This document shows, piece by piece, positions 43,400-55,919 of a stretch of 64,000 bases of DNA. The translations under genes and the position numbers were made by a program. The notes below the pieces were generated by a model. The model saw only the letters and a program-made list of their open reading frames with translations, searched no databases and had not been told where the DNA came from. This DNA comes from Cordia subcordata (taxonomy: Eukaryota > Streptophyta > Magnoliopsida > Boraginales > Cordiaceae): NCBI GenBank assembly GCA_028554755.1, contig JAPTOF010000015.1, positions 7,874,001 through 7,938,000 of the forward strand, written 5' to 3'. Position 1 is the first letter of the stretch. Each line of letters starts with the position of its first letter.

Positions 43400-45207
43400 G
43401 GCTGGCTCCAATAGCTTCACCAAACACCACACCCTCACCAACTTAGTAAAGCAACCAACCCCAAACAACTCCAACAAGCTCCTTCGCATTTTTGCCAGAA
43501 TCCGGAGCTCCTCATATCGCTTTTCTAGCTTGCCAAATTTGTTGATCCAAAATCACTCCTCAAAACTTTAGATCCGTACAAGCAATGGTAATTTTACGGT
43601 TGAGATTAAAAAATAAAAATAAAATAGAAGAGCTGCAAAAAAAAATAAACTATGGTAAAAAAATTCCCTATATATATGTTAATTTGAACACATCTTTTCT
43701 TTACACCCAACTAAGAAAATCCATACCAAAAGAGAAAATTAAGGAGAAAAATTGAAAGTTATCATTTTTTATCCCACAAATTGAAAACAAATTCAAGGAG
43801 AAAAATTGAAATTTATCATTTTTTATCCAAAAAATCAGTCCTTGTTGGTGGCTGCTTGCTGAAAATCCAAAAAACAAGTGAGTTTAATTTTTTTGCCTCT
43901 TTATTTTCTTACTTAGATTTGTTTGGCTTTGTTTTTCCTACGTCTATGGTGTTTATAGGGTCCAAGATTCTAATTTTTATGGCGGCAGAGTGAGAACGAA
44001 GAAAGGAATGTTTTTGTTGGGTTGGGGGGAGGGAGGGGAGAATACAACAGAGAGATTGAGAGAAAGAAAACGGGAGCGGAGAAGACGATGCTAAGACATA
44101 GTTTAGGATTTTAGCTCTTTTTTCTATTTTTATATGTGATTTTATCGGCTGTAGTGTATTTTTTATTTTATTAGTATGTAATTATTAATTATGTTTTAAT
44201 ATTTTATTAATTATTTAATACAAGCCCCATAAATTTATTATTTGTCTTTTAAGTTACATCTTAATTTTATTTGTAAAAATAATTAGGCTTAGTTAATTAT
44301 GTTAAATATTGTATTAATTATTTAGTTATATTTTGATAATTGATTTAATTTTGTTTATATATTTTATTAATTTAAAATTAATAATTATATGTGATACCTT
44401 GGACATAATATTTCTCAAAACTTAATTATCATATGTGATACCTTGTATGCGATTTTTAATTTGAACTTAATAATTTTTAATTTCCCTTCAATAATTATAT
44501 AATTTCCCTTCAATATTAATTTAAACTTAATAATAAAATTACCATATAAATTTTAATTAAATAATGAATATGTATTAACTTATTCGTTTTGTTTATAGAT
44601 GGATTCAAGAGACGATGCATATTTCACACACTTGTTTCACGGGACCTCAAATTTTGATGACGAGTTTAAAATGGACTTGCTAGTGCAAATGATGGAACCT
44701 CCTACTAATGCAAGCCTATCTTCTCCAATTTCAACACAAGTAAAATCTATGCCGAAGAAAGCATCCAAAAAAAATAATTTTTGTATTGAAGAAGATTACC
44801 TACTTATTTTAGCATGGCTAAATATTAATGCATGGTAACAACCAAAAGCATTTAACACATTGGTGTAGAATGTACTAGTATTTTCATAAATGCAAAAATT
44901 TTCATTCAGAATGTAATGAAAATTCACTTATGGATCGTTAATCGACTATCAATACTTCCACAAGTAAATTTTGTGGTTGTTAACATCAAATTGAGAATAG
45001 AAATCAAAGTTGAAAGACTAAACATGACAAGGTACATTTGAACTTTTAATGTATGAATCTTATGAGTTTTATTTACTAGATTAAATTGATATATTTAATT
45101 ACTTGATATAGATTCAAGATGCCTAGTTATTGTACCAAAATTTGTATAAATCATCTTTTCAATTTGAGCACTGTTGAAATAGATTAAGGCATCAACCAAA
45201 ATGGCTT
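43400..45207 (+). mobile_element. Second PIF/Harbinger-like unit, left part, cut by an LTR
   Basis: It starts GGCTGGCTCCAATAGC right after TTA (43397-43399), a Harbinger-type end and target. It carries the trihelix-like ORF1 at 44599. A TATATATA box (about 43670) and a candidate 5' UTR intron (donor AAGTGAGTTT at about 43877, acceptor TTTATAG at 44598) precede the ORF. A 54-bp direct duplication is at 43741-43830. The right end is not found; the LTR at 45208 cuts it. Confidence 0.55.
44599..45205 (+). pseudogene. Trihelix/Myb-SANT-like ORF1 relic
   Basis: The ATG at 44599 opens 79 codons ending KKNNFCIEEDYLLILAWLN, the first helix of the plant transposon-associated trihelix proteins (ED-x-LL-x-x-AWLN). 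After a stop at about 44836 the frame continues through FHK, LIDYQYFHK and E*KSKL with many stops. A likely intron (about 45031-45109) leads to LYQNLYKSSFQFEHC and LRHQPKW, a typical end of the domain. Such proteins bind transposon ends as partners of Harbinger transposase. Relatives also exist as ordinary plant genes, so a captured gene is possible. Confidence 0.65.
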
Positions 45208-48170
45208 TGATCGCTACTTTGATGCACAAGCCTAAAATAGCCCATAAGCTCATGGGTCGTTTGTAGTGTAGTGTGTGTGAGTGCAGGGTCAAATCCACAA
45301 GAAAGTTAAACGTGGAGTGAATTCTAACAATTGTGTCATAGAGAGGTGCCTATAAAGATACTTAAACTAGCAATCTTTTTGGTTGTTTTTGGATAGAATA
45401 GAGCTCAAAAGGGAAAAGAAACCTATACTAGACCAAGCTAAGGGAAAAGGGAATGGAAAGCTGGGGATACAAGCTAATCGAGGAGGGAAACTAACAAATG
45501 GAAAGGATTAGGGTGATTACCACTTGGCTACGAGTGACTTAGTATATTCTTGCTGTAGGATTTAAGTAATGGTTTATCTATTAAGGGTTGCTCTATAATA
45601 GGTTCCTAACTAGCCACTAGGACTTGATGTAGGTTTATCCCTAGGTGCTAGCTCCCAAAGTATGGCGTGGTCCCTAAAATCTAGGGCCTTAAGATTAGCT
45701 AACTAATAACCTAGGTGACTTAGATTGAACCTACCCTAGTGCCTAAACTGTTGGTTGGATTTAAAGCCAAGACATAGTACCGCTAAGGTTAACTAATCCT
45801 ATCTGCAAACTTATAGGTTGGGTTTAAAGCCAAAGGAGACTTGATCTAGGCTAGCCTTAAGTTATGCATCATCAATCTATCGTCACAATAGTGGGATTTG
45901 ACATTGAGTGCATTCATACATGTTCTACACTATGGTCTTTACAGATACATTGACATACCTAACTACCAAACACATTGACATGCTCGTATTACACCATATT
46001 ATGCATTGGAAAACATGGATGTTATTAAAGTCATACTTGCTACTAAGGCATGCAAACACACAAATAGACATGCATATAAGCATTATCCACTTCATATAAA
46101 CATCACACAAATATATAGACAAGTTCATATAATAGTTTAGAAGACATCAATATATATACATACATATATATATATGTATATGGTGTCGTCTTTCGAGTGC
46201 AAGCTTTAAAAGACCCGCAAGCGTACGGATCGTGCATTATAGTGTATACAAGTGCGGGTGTCGAACCACAAGGAGGCGTAAATAATGTGGGTGAATTCTA
46301 TGCTTGGTGTTCTAGAAAGTGCCAAAAAGAAAAATCTAAACTAGACATATTTTTGGATTATCGGGAGCTTTAGGTAAAGGAAATAAAACTCAATTATGAA
46401 TATGAAAAATGGGAGCACAAGTTGGTCAAGAGGGAACTAACACTTGAGAAGGGGTTAGGGTAACTTCGACTTATGAATGGGTAATTCTATACTCAAATGC
46501 TATGGGATTAAGGGATGATGGCTAACTATCATGAGTGCTCTTAACGAGGTTGCTAGTTAGTGTCCTAATTTCCCCCTAGGACTCGATGCGGGTCCGTCCC
46601 TAGGCGGCGCCTCCTAGAGCTACGACGTGGTCCTTATGACCTAGGGCCTCAATAGTGACTAACTAACTTCCTAAGTGGCTTAGAATGAACCTACCTTAGT
46701 ACCTAAACCTTTGGCTAGATTTAAATCCAAGACCTAGTGTTGCTAAAGTTTACTAAACCTATCCGGAAACCTATTGGCTGGATTTAAAGCCAAAGGAGAC
46801 TCGGCCTAGACTAGCCCTAAGTTATACTTCGTCATTCTAAGGTCACTACAGCAAGATTTGACTTGCTAGTGCGTTCATACATGTTCAAGGCCAAGGTGCG
46901 CGTGAATAATGGAACCTATTCAACTACCAAACATCGTCATGTTCAGTTCACACCATTAGAAATAATTAACATACAACACGTATGCGTTATTGAAGTTATG
47001 CTTGTTACTAGGCATGCAAATATACATATAGACATGAATAAAAGCATTACCCACTTCATAGTATCAACATATAAACACATAGACATGATTATAACATGGA
47101 TTAGATGCGTTTAGTAACAAACAAACTTCAATTTATACACATGTTACTCATCTAGGTATTTTATCAAACACTTAGACATGAATGAGAAAATACCCATTTG
47201 AACAAGACAATTCGAAACATGTATATATATACAGCCATCATATCCCATATCATAAGAGTATATAGTTAACCCATTACATAAGTTAAATCGCCCTACACAA
47301 GTCTACTAAATCATAATAGGAAATAGAATGAAAGAGAGATAATGAAGCTTCACTTTCATCCTAGCTAATCTTGTACAAAGCTTTTGAGCAAACTTGATTC
47401 CAAAATGTTTGAACCCTCCAAATCAAGCTTGGTTCTTAGTGAGAAATGTGTGAAAAGTGTGTGTGAAGTGGGTGGGATCTAGGGTTAAGTGTGTGAGAAT
47501 TTTAGGTGTGAAGTGCGTGTTATTCTTCCAAAAAAAAGTCCTCGTCTTTTCTGCAGAATCGGGCCCTATTTATATGTTCTCAGATGGTCGATCGGTCTCT
47601 GGACCTAGCTCGACCGGCTTTTTAATGATGCTCTCTGGACTGGCCGATTGACCGGCTCTGGAGGGGTGGTCGTCCGGCTATTTTTGGCACCTCTCTGGAG
47701 TGGCCGGTCGACCTAGCCGGTCGACCGGCTCTTTTTCCTTGGTCGTCCAGCTGACTTTCTTCCTCCATTCTTTGTCTTTTCGGCCTCTGGTCTTCTCTCT
47801 TAGACCCGTGCATTTCCCATCTTCATCACATTTCATCGTCCAATCTTGATCTTAACCCAAAGTTCACCTAAATCATTGAAAACAAGCAATTAGTGTAGCA
47901 ATTTGTCTCTTAAACTCAATATGCACATTTGTTTACGCTTAAGCCTATTCTTATCAAAAGCTCTACACTAATGCATCATTATGAGCACTCAACACCTCTA
48001 AAATATAGCTAAATGACAATGCAAACACACACAAAAACACAACACATCAATATATATACATATATGTATGCATATATGTATATATATGTATGTATATACT
48101 CATTTAGTCATATTATCAAACACTTAGACATGTATTGAAATAAGCCATTGAAACCATAAAAATAAAGCCT
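45208..48170 (-). mobile_element. Athila-like LTR, truncated, with a second LTR nested inside
   Basis: The outer LTR occupies 45208-46180 and 48055-48170. Its left end TGATCGCTACTTTGATGCACAAG matches the end of the solo LTR at 28527. It breaks off at a TA microsatellite (48171-48190), losing its other end. Hairpin motifs are at 45753 and 45813. Confidence 0.8.
46181..48049 (-). mobile_element. Solo LTR nested inside another LTR of the same family
   Basis: It runs TGGTGTCGTC to CACATCA on the plus strand (1869 bp). The flanks are GTATA and ATATA in a TA/TG-rich target. A TATAAATAG box lies near 47565-47578 (minus strand), next to a GTCGACCGG cluster (47585-47755). Hairpins are at 46711 and 46777. 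Confidence 0.88.
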
Positions 48171-48760
48171 ATATATATATATATATATACATATCTATAT
48201 GTTATTATATAGAAGAACCCAATTCAATATAATATTGACAAGTGTCGCTCAAATATAATGACAAGTGTCCTACAAATATAACCCTATGTTATTATAATAT
48301 CTATAAAATAAAATGTAAAATAAAATATAAAAATATATAACTTACCTTTTAGATAAAATAAAATATACAACTATAAAATATAGAATATACAATGGTGCAT
48401 ACCAAAATCCACCGTCTCAAATCTCCAGCTTACCAAATCTCCACCGCCTCAAATCTTCAGCATTACATAAACCAGCTTACCATATATTGCTAATTTTCCT
48501 TTTTTTTTTTCCTGTATATCTATATAATCACTCCACGATTTTGTGCATATCTATTTTTAAAAATTATCATTTCTAGATATTCTGGACAACATCTTGATTT
48601 TTCCAAAATTAATCAAAATTAAGCGATGTCACAAATCATTTTGGAATTATTTGACTGATTCATCCCCTTATTGCATGTGACATTGATGGAAATGGTTTGA
48701 TTCCTTATTATTAATCATTTTTCTCTATTTATATGTATTTTTATGCATGTAGTTATCAAC
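48171..48760. other. AT-rich sequence, no gene seen
   Basis: It starts with a TA microsatellite. There is a short direct repeat (TGACAAGTGTC at 48236 and 48258). No coding frame could be supported. Confidence 0.45.
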
Positions 48761-48970
48761 AATCCTTCTCCTCTCTCTATCACTTTCACCCATTTCAGAC
48801 AATCTTCTTGCACTATACGTATTACTCTTCTCATATTAATCTTCTTGCACTATAGGTATGATAACATTTCTTCTTATTACTAAATGTTCAATTTTGGTCT
48901 ATTTTACCTGTAATTTTGTCTATTTTTTGCGTTTGCGGTATGCAACAAGATATTTTTGTGGAAGTTCTTC

Positions 48971-49068
48971 GTGTTTTAATATTTAAGTAAATTTAATGCT
49001 AAAATTCTTGGGTTTAAGCAAATTTAAATGTGGTGTTTTAATATTTAAGTAAATTTAATGCTATAATT
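48971..49068. repeat. 62-bp tandem duplication
   Basis: TGTTTTAATATTTAAGTAAA at 48971 recurs at 49033 with near identity over 36 bp, and the spacer is a diverged version of the same unit. Confidence 0.85.
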
Positions 49069-49883
49069 CATCTCGAAGTTTTTTAGCTGTCGGTAACGTG
49101 GTAATTATGGGCTTGCCTTTTCGTTGGGGGTTCAAGTGGTGTTCTTAGCCAGCTTTTGATTGTCAGTCACGCGGCTTGGTTTCGCAAGCTAGCTTTTGTT
49201 TGATCGGTGGCATTTGATTGGATACGTTTGATCTTGCTCTGTTTAGGGACCTCGAATTTGAAATTTGTGTAGAAAATGCAGCGTAATTAACGTAAAGAAG
49301 TGAGCTTTGTTTTTGTTTTTGTTTTCTTAAAAGAAAATAAACAATTGATCTACTTGAAATTCAAGAATTTAGTTGATGAACATATACTGGTCATGGATAG
49401 TTTTGTGACTATTAGGTATTTAGGAAAATTTAATAGTTTTAATTTATTGATGGGGAGATGATATTATTGGTGTATTTATAGTTTAAATATACTGAGTGGG
49501 TTACAAATTCTTTTTTATTTTCTCTTTGGTGAAATGATGAGTAAAAAGAAATAAATGCTTATGATTACTTTTCTGTAGACCATATTTATTAGACTTTTCT
49601 TGGGTTTTATGCTTTTTTATTAAATTTTCAGATTGTTAGTTTCAATGAAGAGGGGCCTTTGACCACATATAGGCCAAATAATAACTTGGCAATAAGTTTC
49701 TGAAATATCATGAAATTAGTCATTAGCGATTGAGTGATATAGGTAGAAATTCACTATAGCCAATTATTAGGGCATGCGAGTTGAATACTTAGATTAACTT
49801 TGCTGCACATTTTTATTTTTCATTTTTTTTTATTCGGCCAAATAATACCTAATCATCTAGAAAGTAAGAGTTGAATATGTATT

Positions 49884-50212
49884 GTGTTGTGGAAATGGTA
49901 TTCTGATTGTTCTTTGTCAAACGAAAATGATCATCGAGACATAGCTGATGGATTAACGATTTTGGGTGCAAATTGTAACATATGTGGAGATGTGGAGTCA
50001 AATTTTGTGAAAATGGAGTCTAATTTTAGTAGTAGATCGGGATTACGTGTCTCTTCATGTATATTACTAATGTGTAAGTGTCGAATTATAAGATGCATGT
50101 ATGTACTTGCAGTTGCAAATATGATTTTAAGAGGATGGAAATGGAGTTAAGGAAAATGGGCAATGACAAACGTAACTTAGAGCTGCATATGAAAATTGAG
50201 GCTTTTTAATGC
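49884..50212 (+). pseudogene. Gene-like relic with CxxC and coiled-coil-like segment
   Basis: I do not recognise this one. The frame at 49884-50147 includes GANCNICGDVESNFVKMESN. A further frame (about 50117-50212) reads KRMEMELRKMGNDKRNLELH and ends at TAA. The second part has heptad-like spacing. GTAAGT near 50071 and TTGCAG near 50111 look like splice sites but are only about 40 bp apart. It lies in the only stretch free of recognisable transposons. Confidence 0.3.
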
Positions 50213-50715
50213 AAGTCCATCTGTGTGCGTGAATGTGTATATTTTCATTTACATGTGCGGTTGCCTAAGAATTAGGAAGGAATGTTGCATTTAATGTCGG
50301 CAGATTGGTTATTTTGGCACTTCAGGAAGGCTATATAAAATGCAAAATGTGAAATCAATTGGCGAAAATGGTTGGGTTTAGTTTGATATCATGATTTATT
50401 AAACTTGCAAAAAATGCTAAAAGAGAGAATAGTATTTACATCACTTGGTAGAGCTTATGAGATTATCCACCTACGCTGATTTTCTTTTCTTTTTTTTTTT
50501 GTGGTTTATAACGTTGTTGGCTTTTGGGTCTGATTAGCCAAACGCTTTTTCTGAGGAACTCTATATGGTATATCTTTTCAATAAATTTACAATGAATTAC
50601 AAATTTGATTTCGTTGTAAAAGAGATGAGAGTTGGTCATGGTTTCATTCTGTTCAAGGATTTTCTTCCTTATTATAATAATTTTGTTCTTAAAAAGTATT
50701 TCCCAATGTTGCAGG

Positions 50716-50862
50716 TTATGTCTAATCCAGAACTGTTGAAGACGGCTTCAGAAAGAATGAAAAACAAACCATAAGGCATGAAGACATGAAGTCTACTGCA
50801 GAATAGTTGGAGCATACCAACGGCTAAGATCAGTGAGAAGATGAGAAGACTACAATGGGTAC
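50716..50862 (+). pseudogene. Exon relic similar to OEP61 (chloroplast outer envelope TPR protein)
   Basis: After a TTGCAG acceptor the frame reads VMSNPELLKTASERMKN; one base later it continues as HEDMKSTAE, stop, LEHTNG; then SEKM. This follows the N-terminal Sti1-like region of plant OEP61/TPR7 (MSNPxLM..A.E.MKN..PEDLK..AEQLK.T.PE...EKM), a tail-anchored chaperone receptor of the plastid envelope. Two stops and a shift occur within 45 codons. No TPR region follows, so this is a fragment. Confidence 0.6.
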
Positions 50863-51700
50863 TCACTTAGATGCCTAGATTACTTATTAAATGAATGCTA
50901 CTCAAATGCTTAAACATTGACCAAAAAAAAAAGGAAAAAAAAAGTGAATGTACTTTTTTTACCCTGGGTTTGTTTGATCTCTTGGTAGCGGGAAGAATGT
51001 ATTGGTGTCCTATTGGTGATTGATGGAACTTCATTCTTTGGTTTCATGGTGTAAATATAATTGCATTCAGGTTCTGTTTCTTTGCTTGGCAACTTGAAAA
51101 AGAATGGGATTGTATTCCAGGTTTTGTTTTTTATTTTCTCTGATAATTGTCTTTGCTCATCTTATGGGTTTAGTTGATTTGGGAAACCAAGATAAACCAA
51201 AATGGTAGTAAACTAATTCATTTAATTTTTTGTACATCTCATTGGTTGAAATCTGGACTTATCCTATATTACCAGAGAAACAGACACTGTAAAACGTAGA
51301 AACTAGGAGAAAATTAATTTTTCTTAGCCATAAGTCCCATGGAATAAATTATGGTTCAAAACTCTCACCTTCTAGATGATTAGGTAATATAAAATATATT
51401 CATCTTTATCAACCATATGAGAGCATGTCTCTTAAAGGGAATCATACGAGAATACATTGGACAAAATTTACCTATATATATCATCACACCTTGTGTATTT
51501 TGAATTCTATTATTTATCTAAAATATTTGCTACTTTCGTATTTACCCATTTTTTATTTGACTTGACTATTTTATCATCCCTATCATTTTTGTAAAAACCA
51601 TAATTTGTTTAGTTAATTTCTAAATTTATATCACATTATTTTTAAAAAATTCTATTATTTGAAAATTATGATCAGGGTGTTAAACTAGTGTGTATGTATA

Positions 51701-51735
<35 letters not shown>
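50863..51735. other. Unassigned sequence
   Basis: No ORF or element recognised. It ends in TG/TA microsatellites (51690-51735) at the broken edge of element E. Confidence 0.45.
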
Positions 51736-51744
<9 letters not shown>

Positions 51745-52436
51745 CACACATTAAACCATAAAATCTCATAACAATAGAGTACTTAATCACCCTAAAGAGA
51801 TCTACCCATGCAAGGAATAAAATAGGACAAAAGGAAAATAGAGGAGCTCTCCTTTCATCCTTGCAATCTTTATACAATTTCTTGAGCAAATATCTAATCC
51901 AAAGTGTTTAAAACCTCTTAAGAGCTTGAACCCAAGTGTTAAAGTGTGTGAGGCGGGTGAGTTAGGGTTTATTGTGTGAGAATTGTTATAAAAAAATGTT
52001 GCAAAATTCGACCGGCTCCTTGGGGAACTCGATCGGCTGAAAAGGGTTACTCTCTAGACCTGTCAGTCGACCGGGTTGAAGGAGGAGCTTGACCGGTAAA
52101 ATTTGCATGATCTCAGTCGACCGACTCCTTTTCTAGGTTGACCAGTTGCTCCTCTAAACTTCATCCTTTTCTATTTCAGCCTACTTCCCACAACCATAAA
52201 CTTAGTTCTTCATCATCCATCATCATGCAAGCTCATTCATCAACCCTAAACTCACCTAAGATAATAAAATGGGCTTTTAGTGTAGTATTTATCTATAAAA
52301 CTCAACTACATACACTGAGCATCACTTATGCACAACTACATCATAAGTACTACACCAATGCTACCACATAAACATGATACACCTCTAAAACATAAGGAAA
52401 ATATAATGCAAACAAACACAAAACCAAGACACATCA
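51736..52436 (-). repeat. Truncated 3' LTR of element E
   Basis: It starts TGATGTGTC at 52436 on the minus strand next to a polypurine tract (plus strand CACCCCCAAATCTTTTCCTT). A GTCGACCGG-type cluster lies at 52010-52145. It lacks the downstream half. Confidence 0.85.
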
Positions 52437-53759
52437 ACACCCCCAAATCTTTTCCTTGCTTGTCCCCAAGCAAAATCAAACCTAAGTTTATCTCGAAGCC
52501 GTTAAAGAGGGTTGCCTAAAGCATTAACTTGCTATCTCGGTGAATCTAAGGAGCATGAAAGGGTCATCCCTTTTGTAGAAGGATCCCCAAGCCTTTTTTG
52601 GATGCTCCTTTTTACTCACAAGGGTTCTCACACCACTCGGGAAGTTCCCAAGTGGCTATACCACCACAAGCTTAGAAGTCTAACACACGTACACGAGCTG
52701 TTGACACTTTGTGGTCCCTCAACTAACATGGCCTCTCCAACATGCACATGGCCTTAAAGATAAGGAGAGAAAGAATGTACAAGCATAATGGGTCGCAAAT
52801 AATGTAAGAGCCTTATTCACAATACATCAAAAGCACAAAGAAGATACACTTGCGCCAGGTTGACATTGTGTCACTTGAGCACTTATTCAATGAACTTTTT
52901 AATGCCTTTTGGCTTTTTTGCATTTTTTCATTTTTTTCATTTTTTGATCTTTTTAATCTTTTTGCATTTTTTATTTTTATTTTTGCATTTTTCATACTTT
53001 TGCATCACATAATATAAACAAAAATAAAAGAAAAAGAAAGGGTAAGGCACATTAAAAAGAATCAATCAAGAAAGGGACACTCATATCAATACCTCTTTAC
53101 AAACACTTTTTCCAACCAAGTCATGCGGTAGCTGTCATGCGGTAGCTACAAGGTGCATTCTTAGAAATGCTCACTCTCCACAGCTTTCAAAAGGCATCTC
53201 CTTAAAGTGTCGATTTTCCCTCTACTCTATTTCCTTCCCACAATATAATCTTAGCTTCACCAATTAAGCCAATCACAAGAGTCAACACTCCAATCAACCA
53301 AGAGATAAACAACTCTGTATGCACAAAAATTTTAAAAAAAATTCACTATTTTTAAGAAAATAATGCAATCTACCTTAATCAAAGTATAAAACAATAAAAC
53401 CAAACTCCCACACCCCCAAATGTAAACTTTGCTTGTCCTCAAGCAAATAGAATAAAACCACACAATAAGTAAATAAACAGTTCAAAGCATGTAAGAGTGA
53501 TGGGGAAGGGGAAGATAAAAGGGGACAAGTGGAAAATGGATAGATATAACCTTGTGTCTTTTTTTAGCTTTCCATGCCAATGGTCGATAAATCATATATC
53601 AATCTTGGTTGTCAACAATTCACAAGCACTCACAAAGTACCACAATTAGTAGATTTTTGCCATGCAAGCATGCATTGACATGTGCAAATAATAAACAAGG
53701 TGTATTTTAAGGAAAAAAAAGATCTGGGATCAATACTTGTCAGGGGTGAAATAGAAAAC
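52437..53759 (-). other. Non-coding 3' region of element E
   Basis: It corresponds in reverse order to 20990-22291 of element A and 58080-59317 of element C: first module, A-rich tract, second module, polypurine tract. No sense ORF. Confidence 0.75.
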
Positions 53760-55746
53760 TAATATGTTAGTTTTGTGTGTGGTTTTGTATTATATTTTTA
53801 TATCTATTTAGAGCTGTTTTAGTGCTATTAGATGGCCTTAGTATAGTATTTATACTATATTTGAGCATACAAGGATATATAAGTGTATATAGAAGAGCTT
53901 ATAGAGAAAGTACTACACTAAGTACTTATTTTGTGTGTTGTAGGTGAGAATTGATGTAATGCTTGGAATAGATTGAAGATGTTGATGGATTGGCCAAGCT
54001 TGCAAAGGGTTTTGAGACTAAAAGAAGCAAGGAAAACACTTTTGGACGTATGCAGATGAAGTTCGAAATAATCAGGGATGACCGGAGCATGATCGACGAA
54101 GATCGGAGTAATTGCAGGATGAAGTAGTCACCCTTGTCAGTCAATTAAGGCGATTGGTTGAGGCAGAGTGTACCTTGAAGAACCAGTCACCCCTCTAATT
54201 TTGTTGGTCGACCAATTGGGCCTTCCGGCAACGCCTACTGATAGCTTTTTAAGCTTGTTTTTAATCATTTCTTAGAGGGAACTTTTGAGAACTTTGATCA
54301 ACTCTCTCACTTAAATCCTAAACCCTAATCCTAACCCTCGCTTACTTGTCACACACACTTCCACACACAAAACACCTATGAATCAAGCATCTAGGAGGAT
54401 GAAACACAAGATTTGTGGCTTATGCTTTGGATTATAAAGGATTAGCTTTGGATAGAAGTGTATATTTCTTCTCTCCCTTTAATCCCAAGTTAACATACGT
54501 ATAAGTAAAGCATGTAGGGTGATTATATCTTGTATTATGGATTGATTATTATGATATTATAATGGGTACTTGATGGAGTTTTCATATATATATATACTTG
54601 TGCTTAGGGTTTTTATGGCAAATTTACATATATGTCTATGTGTTTGTAGAAATGCCTCAATGATGTTATAGATGTATATTGAAGTCTATTTTGCTATTAA
54701 CTATTTATAAATCATTGTACTAGCATGTCTATGTGTTTGTGTAGTGATTACATGAAGTGGGTATGCTTATATATATACATACATATATATATATGTGTGT
54801 GTGTGTGTGTGTTTGCATACTTAATAGCTTATTGCTTATATGTCAGGTGCTATTGCTTAAATTGGGACATTTAAGTATGTTTATGTGCTTAGTAGAGAAT
54901 ATATTGGGATATTCTCAAATTCCATGCCCTAGATATGTATACTTTGCACTCAATTGCTAATTTATGCTATTATGATAAGGATCGATGGTGCATAACTAAT
55001 TATTAGCCTAGGTCAAGTCCCTTTGGCTTTAAATCCTGCCAATAAGTGTCTGGATAGGTTTAGTTGACCTTAGTTCACTTAGGAAGCTAGTTAGTCTACC
55101 CTACGACCCTAGGTTCATAAGGACCACACCATAGCTTTGGGTAGATAAGCCTAGGCATAGACTTGGACCGAGTCCTAGGGATAAATTAGAGAACTAATTA
55201 CTGGACTAAATGCTAGGGTTAGATCGATCTAAGTCACCTAGAATCCTAACTAGCTAGCTATAATGCCTAGGTCATAAGGACCACGTTGTAGCTCTAGGTA
55301 GGCGTGCCTAGGGACTGACCCAGACCAAGTACTAGGGTTTCATTAAGAGGTTAATTAGGAGCCTAGACAAAAGCAACCAAGTATGTCCATCAAGTAACCC
55401 TAACGAGAGATAGTAATCATCCATAGGCAAGTTGTAATCACCTTAGTCCCTATTTTTGACATTTAACTCCCCTTAGATTGCTTGATTTCCCCATTTCACA
55501 CACACACACACTGTCCTTTATTTTCCTTGCCCTTAGCTTACGTTTACTTTTCCATGCTCCCCTCTATCTAAAAACCCAAAAATATTGTAGTTTAGGGACC
55601 CAACAAGCTTTTTAGGACGCGTATAGCTTAGGAGGCCACACACGTTTAGCCTTTCTGTGGATTTGACCTTGCACTGGCACACACCATACTATATATAACC
55701 CATGCACTTGTGGGTTTTTAGGGCTTTTGTACTAAAGTAGACACCA
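53760..55746 (+). repeat. 5' LTR of element C
   Basis: It aligns with 59318 onward. The first bases are TAATATG instead of TGATGTG, a G-to-A change in the terminal dinucleotide. It ends AGACACCA before the primer site. A hairpin motif (TTGGCTTTAAATCCTGCCAA) is at 55023, and TA/TG microsatellites are at 54770-54810. Confidence 0.88.
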
Positions 55747-55752
55747 TGTTCT

Positions 55753-55770
55753 TGGTGCCATTGCCGGGGA
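55753..55770 (+). other. Primer binding site of element C (Asp tRNA type)
   Basis: TGGTGCCATTGCCGGGGA matches the tRNA-Asp complement TGGCGCCGTTGCCGGGGA with two C/T-G/A differences, both at CpG sites. Confidence 0.85.
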
Positions 55771-55919
55771 GGCGACAGTTGTTAGGTTTCTTTGTTTTTG
55801 TGTGTCTTAACTTGTTACGTGTTATTTTATCTTTTCTTTTCATGTTTTCTCTATTTTGAATAGTAAAAGAAAAATAAAAAATAAAATTGTTGTACTTTGA
55901 GAAGAGGAATACTTGTGCT

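Larger units (their letters stand above)
51736..53759 (-). mobile_element. Athila-like element E, 3' fragment
   Basis: Minus-strand fragment with part of the 3' LTR (51736-52436) and the non-coding 3' region (52437-53759). Both CTTGAGGACAAGCAA modules are present (about 52460 and 53425, reverse). It is cut on the left at a TA/TG microsatellite and on the right by the 5' LTR of element C. Confidence 0.85.

Noticed and set aside
52138..52757. Plus-strand frames over element E
   Set aside because: They run through the LTR and 3' region in antisense and show no domain.
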